A stretch of DNA of 15,132 nt from Pseudomonadota bacterium (GTDB lineage Bacteria > Pseudomonadota > Gammaproteobacteria > UBA1113). The notes under the pieces are model-generated. The model saw nothing but the letters and a program-made list of their open reading frames with translations, was not told where the DNA came from and did no database searches. Each line of letters opens with the position of its first letter. The stretch's first letter is position 1. Shown here piece by piece: positions 1 through 5,074 of the stretch. The stretch is from the NCBI GenBank assembly GCA_021782065.1, contig JAJXVQ010000017.1, forward strand, positions 1 through 15,132, given 5' to 3'. The position numbers and the translations under genes were made by a program.

Positions 1-407
1 TTTGAGGAATTTTGTGCGGCCAAGAACCGCTTTGCTAGCTCTACCATAATAGTAGCCCAACTAGGTTGTGTATTCTGATTCTGCTGTACGTTTGACTGAT
101 CTTTCTGTGCTTTTAAATATTGCGAATAAATGCTTACTAATGCGATAAGGAAGGTCATTTTGCTTTCCTTATTTTTTTCATTTTCGCTGCTTTCCTCGCT
201 ACTAGAGCTTTTTAGAGCATCTGTCGCAGCCGTAGCGGCCTCTTTCACCGTTTCCTTGTCTGACTCACTAATATCAAAATCGCTATCAAGCGCTGCTACA
301 CCTGCATTCACAGCCGTTTCTACATCTGCATTCGACTTTCCGGTATTACTCAGGGTGTCTATCGCGCTATCTACGGCTTCAGCTAAATTTGTTGGAGATG
401 CAGACAT
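1..407 (-). CDS. Hypothetical acidic protein, 3' end outside the window
   Basis: Reading the minus strand from an ATG at 405-407, the frame stays open for 135 codons to the window edge, so the C-terminus is missing. A good ribosome binding site (AAGAGGT, about 6 nt before the ATG) supports this start. The protein begins MSASPTNLAEAV. Residues 1-80 are rich in Ala, Ser, Asp and Glu, predicted helical, with a Ser/Glu-rich stretch at about 67-80. A short hydrophobic helix follows (FLIALVSIYSQYL, about 86-98), then a Gln/Asn-rich linker (about 101-114) and a second amphipathic helix (about 116-131). No cysteine is visible. I recognise no family; the composition would suit a secreted or surface-associated protein, but that is inference. 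The long plus-strand frame at 130-600 is its antisense shadow. Confidence 0.72.
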   Translation of the reverse strand, partial: MSASPTNLAEAVDSAIDTLSNTGKSNADVETAVNAGVAALDSDFDISESDKETVKEAATAATDALKSSSSEESSENEKNKESKMTFLIALVSIYSQYLKAQKDQSNVQQNQNTQPSWATIMVELAKRFLAAQNSS

Positions 408-459
408 AATTTACCTCTTAAAAATAAATAAAGATTCTATTATCAAACTTCAGGAGCAT

Positions 460-465
460 ATTATA
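460..465 (-). promoter_or_regulatory. Possible -10 box for the gene at 1-407
   Basis: On the minus strand a perfect TATAAT lies about 52 nt upstream of the start codon of the hypothetical gene at 1-407. No good -35 hexamer is seen 16-18 nt further upstream. A start site near 453 would give a leader of roughly 45 nt. Confidence 0.35.
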
Positions 466-620
466 CACTTAATAGAGATCGCAATTATTAAGCCTTTCTT
501 AATACCAAGTTTTAATAAAACACCGCCCCACAACCTTCATGGTACACCAAATACTGCGCACACGCATCTTATCATGAAAATATTTTGGGTTCGAATATAG
601 GTTTACGGATTTATTTTGAT

Positions 621-642
621 ATTAAAAATATATATTTTTAAT
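621..642. repeat. Perfect 22-bp AT-only palindrome
   Basis: Positions 621-642 read identically on both strands: half-site ATTAAAAATAT followed by its exact reverse complement. It lies 70 nt upstream of the pilin start codon and contains only A and T. It could be an operator, part of the pilin promoter, or chance in AT-rich sequence. The rest of the 304-nt gap between the hypothetical gene and the pilin (408-711) shows only the promoter-like box described separately. Confidence 0.6.
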
Positions 643-711
643 GTATCACCAGCTTGTTCTTCCTATTTTTTTGTAATAAGCTATATTCAAATACAGGAGC
701 ACCTCTTAAAT

Positions 712-1116
712 ATGAAATATCGTCATTCTGGCTTTACCCTGATTGAACTCATGATTGTCATTGCCATTATCGGTGTCTTGGCGAGTATCGCTTATCCCAA
801 TTATACGGCTTATGTAGAACGCGGTAGACGCAGTGATGGCCAAAATGCGTTGTTAGATCTCTCATATCGTATGGATCAATATTTTAATGAAAATAAAAGC
901 TATGAAGGAGCTACTTTAAGCCAGTTGGGTGTAAAAGGAACTTCACCAGAAGGTTATTATAATTTGAGCATTAACAATCTTGCAGGTAATACTTATACCG
1001 CTAATGCCACACCCACAGGTGCACAAAGCGGTGATAGCTGCGGTACTTTAACGATGAATCAATTGGGGCAACGTGGTTTTACGGGGGCTAACGCCAATAC
1101 TTCAGATTGCTGGTAA
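712..1116 (+). CDS. pilE: Type IV minor pilin, PilE-like
   Basis: Minor pilins are incorporated into or prime type IV pili at the inner membrane, after the prepilin peptidase removes a short leader. The start at 712 gives 134 residues and places the class III signal at the N-terminus: short basic leader MKYRHSG, cleavage after Gly7, mature Phe1 and the conserved Glu5 (FTLIE), then a hydrophobic helix of about 20 residues. The frame extends upstream without a stop, but only this start makes a pilin; AGGAG lies 12 nt before it, a long spacing. The C-terminal part has the PilE/ComP-like pattern: a TYTANATP strand, then SCGTLTMNQLGQRG and DCW, so Cys in CGTL and Cys in DCW probably form the D-region disulphide. 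Length fits the family. No other pilus gene adjoins it, though a GspE/PilB-superfamily ATPase lies about 2.3 kb away on the other strand. Confidence 0.88.
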   Translation: MKYRHSGFTLIELMIVIAIIGVLASIAYPNYTAYVERGRRSDGQNALLDLSYRMDQYFNENKSYEGATLSQLGVKGTSPEGYYNLSINNLAGNTYTANATPTGAQSGDSCGTLTMNQLGQRGFTGANANTSDCW

Positions 1117-1123
1117 CACCAAG

Positions 1124-1144
1124 AAAAAGGGTGGTTGCCCACCC
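1124..1144 (-). terminator. Intrinsic terminator (minus strand)
   Basis: GGGTGG and CCACCC form a 6-bp GC-rich stem with a TTGC loop (1129-1144). AAAAA at 1124-1128 becomes a T-tract after the stem on the minus strand, so it would stop leftward transcription. It sits just behind the pilin stop codon, between convergent genes; on the plus strand it lacks a T-tract. Confidence 0.6.
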
Positions 1145-1620
1145 CAGTCCTCACTCTGCATATTCCCTGGCAGCGCTTTTTGCCCTTCTGTCCCTAAGCA
1201 ATCCAGTTCCTTTGGACTCGGTACATCCTGTACACAACCCTAGGATAAAATAAAGCATAATATGGCGCAACTCAGAACATTTTCAGCAAAAAGCTTGAAG
1301 AAGATTTACAGAAGAACAACCTAAAATTTATCACTAAGGCCTGAAAAAAATATTAAGAAAAAGACGCGAACCGCATTTGAAAAATTTTTTCTAGCACATC
1401 GTAGCATCATCGAGACGGTTAGTGAACAGCTAAAATCTATTTGCCAGATACAACATTCCAGGCATCGCAGCCCTCTGAATTTTTTATTCAACCTTGTTAG
1501 CGGTTTAGCTGCGTATTCACTTAATACCAAGAAAACCCACTCTAAAAATGAACTCTTTAAATAACGCAGGCGCTGGGCTTATCCCGAGGTTGTTTTTAAG
1601 GCACTCTAGAGGGATGGGGT
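1141..1620 (+). mobile_element. Decayed IS982-like element, tentative limits
   Basis: The transposase remnant is bracketed by two similar ends: ACCCCAGTCCTC at 1141-1152 and, on the opposite strand, ACCCCATCCCTC ending at 1620. Ten of twelve bases agree, which would make them terminal inverted repeats of an internally deleted element of about 480 bp. No target-site duplication is visible, the left end overlaps the terminator hairpin, and the match is short, so the limits are uncertain. If they are right, the last four codons and the stop of the neighbouring gene at 1606-2121 come from the element. Confidence 0.35.
1252..1564 (+). pseudogene. IS982-type transposase remnant, C-terminal part
   Basis: Translating the plus strand in two frames recovers the end of an IS982-family transposase. 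One frame from about 1270 reads FSKKLEEDLQKNNLKFITK. After a frameshift near 1345, another reads EKNIKKKTRTAFEKFFL, then the family hallmark HRSIIETVSEQLKSICQIQ, HSRHRSPLNFLFNLVSGL and AAYSLNTKK, ending with a stop at 1562-1564. The pattern IIETV..QLK..C(Q)I.HSRHRSP.NF..NL..GL.AY is what I know of IS982-type DDE transposases (established family knowledge, matched by eye). The catalytic core and N-terminus are missing, so the element is dead. The stretch 1145-1250 upstream shows nothing I recognise. The minus-strand open frame at 1321-1530 is its antisense shadow. Confidence 0.72.
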
Positions 1621-2121
1621 AGTACGGCTTAAGTTTAATTCATTTTCACTGGTTACTGCCTCATTATATACGGCCTCATCATATAAAGCATTTCCCCCAA
1701 CTGCAAACACCCCTAGAGCGGCAAACCCTTTGATACATTTAGAGCTTAATCTTTCTTCATTCATAATCTTCCCATCGTCCTTATATTCCAACTTGCCTTC
1801 CTTAAAATAAAAAATTTTACTGGAACGATAAGGCTTAAATTCCTCATCTGTCAGTGAAATTGCTCCATCTGAATCAATTTTTAAATAACCACTTCTAAAG
1901 CAGACTACCGGAGCAAATTGCACCCAAAATTCATCTTTTCTACCTTCACTATACGATATTTTGAAATATTTTGCAGAAGATATAGTAGGACACTGGGCTT
2001 CATCGCCAATTAAGAACTCTTTTTTATCCCGTCGCATAATATCTTTTGCTGTATTAGTATCAGATACATGCTCATTTTTGTTGTTCTCTAGGTAGGTACA
2101 AATTTCTTTCTGGGTAGACAT
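1606..2121 (-). CDS. Hypothetical protein, 171 aa
   Basis: I do not recognise this protein. Its expression signals are good: the ATG at 2119-2121 is preceded by AAGGAAG at a normal distance, and a near-consensus sigma-70 promoter lies about 40 nt upstream. The chain is hydrophilic and lysine/glutamate-rich with no N-terminal signal peptide. Cys44, Cys74 and Cys129 are present. A middle part (about 50-112) with alternating aromatic and charged residues looks like beta structure (KYFKISYSEG, EFWVQFAPVVCF, KIFYFKEGKLEY). One short hydrophobic stretch (GFAALGVFAVGG, 132-143) is followed by a near-repeat DEAVYNEAV. The tail ends in TTPSL, which may be encoded by the edge of the decayed IS. It is flanked on both sides by transposase remnants, so it may be acquired cargo or an effector-like accessory gene; that is inference only. 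Confidence 0.68.
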   Translation of the reverse strand: MSTQKEICTYLENNKNEHVSDTNTAKDIMRRDKKEFLIGDEAQCPTISSAKYFKISYSEGRKDEFWVQFAPVVCFRSGYLKIDSDGAISLTDEEFKPYRSSKIFYFKEGKLEYKDDGKIMNEERLSSKCIKGFAALGVFAVGGNALYDEAVYNEAVTSENELNLSRTTPSL

Positions 2122-2160
2122 TGCTTTTCTTCCTTTCTCTTGTATAAAAACATTATACTA

Positions 2161-2189
2161 TTTATACTATGTTTTTTAATTCCAGTCAA
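2161..2189 (-). promoter_or_regulatory. Sigma-70 promoter for the 171-aa gene
   Basis: On the minus strand TTGACT (2184-2189) and TATAAA (2161-2166) are separated by exactly 17 bp. A further TATAAT overlaps just downstream. The start codon lies about 40 nt after the -10 box. This is the best promoter match in the window. Confidence 0.72.
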
Positions 2190-2293
2190 CTTAATGGCCC
2201 ACCTACCAGCAATTCTCGGTGAAATCACATCTAATGAGTTGAAATATAACGATTTAATTAGGAAAAGCTTTTCTTAGCTTGCCGTTCATAAAC

Positions 2294-2333
2294 TAAAGTG
2301 ACCCCCATTGTCTAGACCAGGGGGGTCACTTTA
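2294..2333. repeat. 13-bp inverted repeat with 14-nt loop
   Basis: TAAAGTGACCCCC (2294-2306) pairs perfectly with GGGGGTCACTTTA (2321-2333) around a 14-nt loop containing TCTAGA. Both arms equal the outer end of the IS3-type element, so two ends lie head to head here. It would fold into a strong hairpin and may act on transcription in either direction. Confidence 0.7.
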
Positions 2334-2498
2334 ATTGCGCCACCGTCTCTGTGTTTTGGATTGCCTCCAATGCTATTACAAACTTCTCTTTATTTGTCCA
2401 CTTTTTCTTTGACATCTTTTTGTACACCCCTCACCTTCTCGGTCTCAGTATACTCCTAAACTCTCTCCCTTTCCCTGGTCTAAATTTCGGGGGTCACT
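2295..2498 (-). mobile_element. IS3-type mini-element (internally deleted)
   Basis: The two ends match as inverted repeats. On the plus strand from 2297 the end reads AGTGACCCCC, six variable bases, then TAGACCAGG. On the minus strand from 2498 it reads AGTGACCCCC, six variable bases, then TAGACCAGGG. Between them is only the start of an OrfA-like frame, so the element is about 200 bp and cannot encode its own transposase. This resembles a MITE-like derivative of an IS3-family element. The plus-strand open frame at 2351-2596 is its antisense shadow. Confidence 0.6.
2326..2415 (-). pseudogene. IS3-family OrfA, N-terminal fragment
   Basis: From ATG at 2413-2415 the minus strand reads MSKKKWTNKEKFVIALEAIQ and continues to TVAQLK before a TGA. 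This matches the start of the helix-turn-helix OrfA of IS3-family elements (typical pattern: basic leader, RW(S/T)xEEKxxIVLEAL, then TVAE(I/L)). Only 29 residues remain of about 90-100; the stop comes from the inverted-repeat sequence that now abuts the frame. GAGG lies upstream of the ATG. Confidence 0.6.
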
Positions 2499-2531
2499 AT
2501 ACTTTGCTTTTTTTAAACTTTCTTGAGGGGA

Positions 2532-2711
2532 TCAATGAGCGTTTGCAGATAAGTCCTTCTTCTCCTCCTGTTCATATTCCCGCATTACCCGTCTAAGGAG
2601 CCACGTGCTTATTTCCAGTTGTTCTGCACCCACTATCTAAGTGATCCTTTTACTCTTAATTTGCTTTATTATTTTTAGCCGCTCTAGTTCCACTTTGCTC
2701 AGGCTGGCCAT
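2532..2711 (-). pseudogene. ISNCY-like transposase, N-terminal HTH fragment
   Basis: From ATG at 2709-2711 the minus strand reads MASLSKVELERLKIIKQIKS, KRIT, an in-frame TAG, then IVGAEQLEISTWLLRRVMRE and YEQEEKKDLSA before TGA. This is the N-terminal helix-turn-helix layout of integrase-core transposases often filed as ISNCY (ELxRLxxIxxIxxxxITQxxAAxxLxLSxRxxRRxxxxY). The TAG falls where Gln is usual (CAG to TAG), so it is a nonsense mutation. Similarity ends near 2540, close to the left end of the IS3-type mini-element, which may have inserted here. Confidence 0.55.
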
Positions 2712-2744
2712 TATTTGACCATTTTTTGCTTCTAATTCTTTTAT

Positions 2745-2793
2745 CAAAAGCGGACATTTTAACTTAGGGCAAACCGGACATTACAACATTGGG
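2745..2793. repeat. Two tandem subterminal repeats of the ISNCY-like element
   Basis: Two similar units follow each other directly: CAAAAGCGGACATTTTAAC plus TTAGGG at 2745-2769 and CAAACCGGACATTACAAC plus ATTGGG at 2770-2793. They sit just upstream of the ISNCY-like transposase start, where such elements carry repeated transposase-binding sites with a TGTCCGCTTTTG core (minus-strand reading). Confidence 0.55.
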
Positions 2794-2846
2794 CTAACAA
2801 CCTTACAAAAATTATCGACAAAACAATATAATTCCTCTAGTATCAT
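2781..2846 (-). pseudogene. IS982-like transposase, N-terminal fragment
   Basis: From ATG at 2844-2846, with AGGAG about 8 nt before it, the minus strand reads MILEELYCFVDNFCKVV and then a stop after SPML. The pattern (E)ELxCxVDDFC at the very N-terminus is typical of IS982-family transposases. The frame is broken off where the ISNCY-like end begins (about 2793), so another element appears to have landed in it. It faces opposite to the IS982 C-terminal remnant at 1252-1564, so the two are not one split gene in simple order. Confidence 0.5.
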
Positions 2847-2996
2847 CCTTGGTCTCCTGTAGATGTCCATTCAAATGTGTTTAAACATTAATTTGATCAC
2901 AGTGAAACCATTTTTTCAACTCCTTAAACAGAGTTCGCGTTTTGAATATAAGCAGCCGTCAAAAGGATATCAGCGTTGAATTATTTTCAAATAGAA

Positions 2997-3032
2997 CTTA
3001 TCCACAGAATCTGTGGATAAGCATGTGGATGA
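2997..3032. promoter_or_regulatory. DnaA-box cluster
   Basis: TTATCCACA (2998-3006) is the perfect DnaA box. TGTGGATAA (3012-3020) is the same box on the other strand, and together they form the 11-bp inverted repeat CTTATCCACAG/CTGTGGATAAG with a 3-nt spacer. TGTGGATGA (3024-3032) is a third box with one mismatch. AT-rich sequence lies on both sides, but no GATC-rich 13-mer array and no dnaA, dnaN, gyrB, rpmH or rep gene is in the window. DnaA binding is likely from the sequence; origin function is not shown. Confidence 0.6.
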
Positions 3033-3147
3033 TTGGAATAAAGTATAGGGCATATTGCTTTTTGTACTAATCATAGCCGTAATTATATGTCATTCGCTTA
3101 CAAATAGCTTGCTATGAGAGGCAAGCCGTGGCTAATTAACGTGAATA

Positions 3148-3264
3148 ATGGATAAGAAATTTTTACAGAACCGCCGTGGCGAAACAGTCCTGCATGTAAC
3201 AGCGTGCTATGGGCATAAAACGGTTCAAACATCCATGCTAGGGATAAAAGGCAGGCAAGGCTAG
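3148..3264 (+). pseudogene. Ankyrin-repeat gene fragment
   Basis: The plus-strand frame from 3148 encodes 38 residues, MDKKFLQNRRGETVLHVTAC then YGHKTVQTSMLG and a stop at 3262-3264. It matches the ankyrin-repeat consensus (DxxGxTPLHxAAxxGHxxVVxxLL) at Gly-Glu-Thr, LH, the Ala, GH and the final helix. Upstream, the same frame reads through three stops (NSLL, stop, EASRG, stop, LT, stop, IMDKK), which resembles the end of a preceding repeat, so this looks like the decayed remains of a longer ankyrin protein. Ankyrin proteins are frequent secreted effectors in intracellular Legionellales; a role here is excluded by the decay. No start signal supports a live gene. Confidence 0.5.
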
Positions 3265-3368
3265 TACTATTAAGTTATTTATGCCGATCGATAGGTTAAA
3301 TATTGAAAGAAAGCCTTTTCGTTATGATCCGAGTTCACATGAGGTATCGCTGCTTAGTAGATTGCTTT

Positions 3369-4976
3369 TTACAACTTTTTCCTACGCGCTTCTTCTTTTT
3401 CCATTTGCTCGCGCGCAACATTGTAGTCAAAACCTTTGCTTTCGTCGGTCAGGCTCATTTCGCCGATCAAAGCTTCGGCGTCGAAAGGATCGACTAAGCC
3501 TTGACGCACCATTTCAACCGCTCTATCGCGATAAGTGCGCCACCCCATAGAGCGCAAGTAACGCTCCCAGGATAGAATATCTAATTTTTGAATGAATTCA
3601 CGGCCCTTTTCATCCACCCACACCACTTCAGCAACGACCTTACGGCCGGATAAAGCTGAGCTGCCACATTGGTTACAACCGCCCGGCTTACGAGCATATA
3701 ACTGATTCACCTCTTCGCCAAAAATAATTCCCCAACGATGCATATCGTTCACATGGGCTTTAGCCGTTGGTAAACGAATTTTACAATGGGGGCACAATAC
3801 CGCAATTAAGCGTTGGAAAATAAGGCAGACTAACACATTGCTGTCACTTAACATCACCGATGAAATACCCATGTCTGCTAAGCGCAAGATGATACCCGGT
3901 GCTGAGTTGGTGTGTATGGTTGAAAACACCAAGTGACCTGTGATGGTAGCGCGCAACATGACATTGGCTGTATCTTCATCACGCATTTCTCCCAATACGA
4001 TGTAATCGGGATCCATACGCAATGCCGCACGACCAAAGCTAGCGAAGCTTCTATCGTCTGTTTTAACATTCACTGGTACTTGTGTAGCGCTATGTACAAC
4101 TTTTTCAACCGGATCTTCAATGGTATACACCTTCCGGGTATTTTTAATGAGGTGCAAACAGGCGGCCAAGGTGGTGGTTTTACCGGAACCCGTAGGTCCC
4201 GATAACAATACCGCTCCGTGCGGCATTTGTATGGCTCGTTTGATAATGTAAATTTGTTCTATGGTATAGCCTAATTCTTCTAGAGAAACGATGCTGCTCT
4301 CTTTTTCTGTGCCTAAGATCCGCATTACCATGTCGAAGCCGCCGTGCGCAGGCATACTGGCCAAACGCAAGCGTATATCACCCGATTTAATCTTCAATGG
4401 CATAGCTGCATCTTGAGGTACTAAGGGGTTGAAATGCGCTGTAGCATGGTCAGTTTCTTTATTAAAAGCCACCGCTGCGACTTCGCGCCCTAATCGAGGA
4501 AACCATTCCGCATGCAAATACAATTCACCGTATTTACGAAAACGGATTCTGCACACATCGGTACGTATTTCCATGTGTATATCGCTCACATCCGCGTCTA
4601 CGGCTTCTTGTACCAAAGTACGCAAGCGCTTTTGTTGGCCGCTGATTTCTTCGGCTATGTCTTGCTGAATTTGCTGATAATCTTTTATAGAGCCTAAGTT
4701 TTCCAGAAAGGAATTAATGAGTGAGGGTGCAGCAACCAAGACTTCACCAGGACGTATATTTTTATTCACCATGGCAATACGGCAGTTTTGCACATCGCGC
4801 GAACCTGGATCAGAGGTTAAGATGGTACCGCTTTTTAAAACAATGATATTTTTACGCTGTAAACACCAAGCCGCCATTTCAGGCGAAGGTCTATCGTCAC
4901 TGGCTAACTGTGCTTTGCTTGTCACCACCTTGACACCGGGTGGTGCTTTAAAACTACTATTGTCTACATCGGCCAT
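3369..4976 (-). CDS. GspE/PilB-superfamily secretion or pilus ATPase
   Basis: This 535-residue protein belongs to the type II secretion/type IV pilus/type IV secretion ATPases, hexameric motors on the cytoplasmic face of the inner membrane. Motifs in order: N2-type start ADVSDIHME (about 128-136); Walker A GPTGSGKTT (260-268); Asp box TIEDPVE (285-291); Walker B LRMDPDYIVLGEMRD (319-333); His box GHLVFSTIHTNS (347-358); and a zinc-type tetracysteine CPHC (395-398) plus CNQC (434-437). The ORF is shorter than classic PilB/GspE, and its first 115 residues do not resemble the usual MshEN module. The C-terminus carries an unusual tail ending in a Lys/Arg/Glu-rich helix. These traits recall plasmid thin-pilus ATPases such as R64 PilQ, but that is a guess. 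It stands alone behind the suc-operon terminator, with no secretin, platform protein or prepilin peptidase adjoining. Confidence 0.85.
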   Translation of the reverse strand: MADVDNSSFKAPPGVKVVTSKAQLASDDRPSPEMAAWCLQRKNIIVLKSGTILTSDPGSRDVQNCRIAMVNKNIRPGEVLVAAPSLINSFLENLGSIKDYQQIQQDIAEEISGQQKRLRTLVQEAVDADVSDIHMEIRTDVCRIRFRKYGELYLHAEWFPRLGREVAAVAFNKETDHATAHFNPLVPQDAAMPLKIKSGDIRLRLASMPAHGGFDMVMRILGTEKESSIVSLEELGYTIEQIYIIKRAIQMPHGAVLLSGPTGSGKTTTLAACLHLIKNTRKVYTIEDPVEKVVHSATQVPVNVKTDDRSFASFGRAALRMDPDYIVLGEMRDEDTANVMLRATITGHLVFSTIHTNSAPGIILRLADMGISSVMLSDSNVLVCLIFQRLIAVLCPHCKIRLPTAKAHVNDMHRWGIIFGEEVNQLYARKPGGCNQCGSSALSGRKVVAEVVWVDEKGREFIQKLDILSWERYLRSMGWRTYRDRAVEMVRQGLVDPFDAEALIGEMSLTDESKGFDYNVAREQMEKEEARRKKL

Positions 4977-5002
4977 ATAAATTTCCGTATTGAATCATTA
5001 CA

Positions 5003-5008
5003 ATTATA
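5003..5008 (-). promoter_or_regulatory. Possible -10 box for the ATPase gene
   Basis: On the minus strand a perfect TATAAT lies 26 nt upstream of the ATPase start codon and just downstream of the suc-operon terminator. No convincing -35 hexamer is present at the usual distance, since the terminator occupies that place. The Shine-Dalgarno of this gene is also weak (CGGAAAT). Confidence 0.4.
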
Positions 5009-5023
5009 GCCCTATTCTACTGG

Positions 5024-5048
5024 AAAAAGGGCGGTGTGCTCCCCGCCC
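5024..5048 (-). terminator. Intrinsic terminator of the sdh-suc operon
   Basis: On the minus strand the GC-rich 6-bp stem GGGCGG/CCGCCC (5029-5034 with 5043-5048) with an 8-nt loop is followed by five T residues (5024-5028). It lies 27 nt behind the sucD stop codon, the expected place for the operon end. Confidence 0.82.
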
Positions 5049-5074
5049 CTACAAACATAGCGTTGCTGATTCAG

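Noticed and set aside
130..600. Long plus-strand open frame opposite the left-edge gene
   Set aside because: It is antisense to the better supported minus-strand gene, has no good ribosome binding site and gives an implausible Ser/Leu/Ala-rich product.
1321..1530. Minus-strand open frame of 69 codons
   Set aside because: It is exactly opposite the IS982-type transposase remnant, whose plus-strand reading is far more meaningful.
497..1530. 12-bp exact direct repeat CTTAATACCAAG at 499-510 and 1519-1530
   Set aside because: Too short and AT-rich; the second copy is inside transposase coding sequence and no further similarity surrounds the first.
2190..2290. Open minus-strand stretch with ISPRIAGRWAIKLTG upstream of the 171-aa gene
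   Set aside because: It overlaps the promoter, lacks a start codon and is not recognisable; probably chance or unidentified IS debris.
2351..2596. Plus-strand open frame of 81 codons with hydrophobic stretches
   Set aside because: It spans the IS3-type element and part of the ISNCY-like fragment in antisense; the minus strand gives recognisable transposase starts.
2886..2963. Minus-strand frame reading LFKELKKWFHCDQINV before a stop
   Set aside because: It might be the tail of another transposase, but I cannot match it to a family, and it has no start.
3168..3230. Inverted repeat GAACCG...CGGTTC as a possible structured RNA
   Set aside because: The short stem encloses 50 nt without consistent pairing, and the sequence is better explained as ankyrin-coding.
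3281..3550. Plus-strand open frames overlapping the end of the ATPase gene
   Set aside because: They lie mostly antisense to the well supported ATPase and show no domain or start signal.
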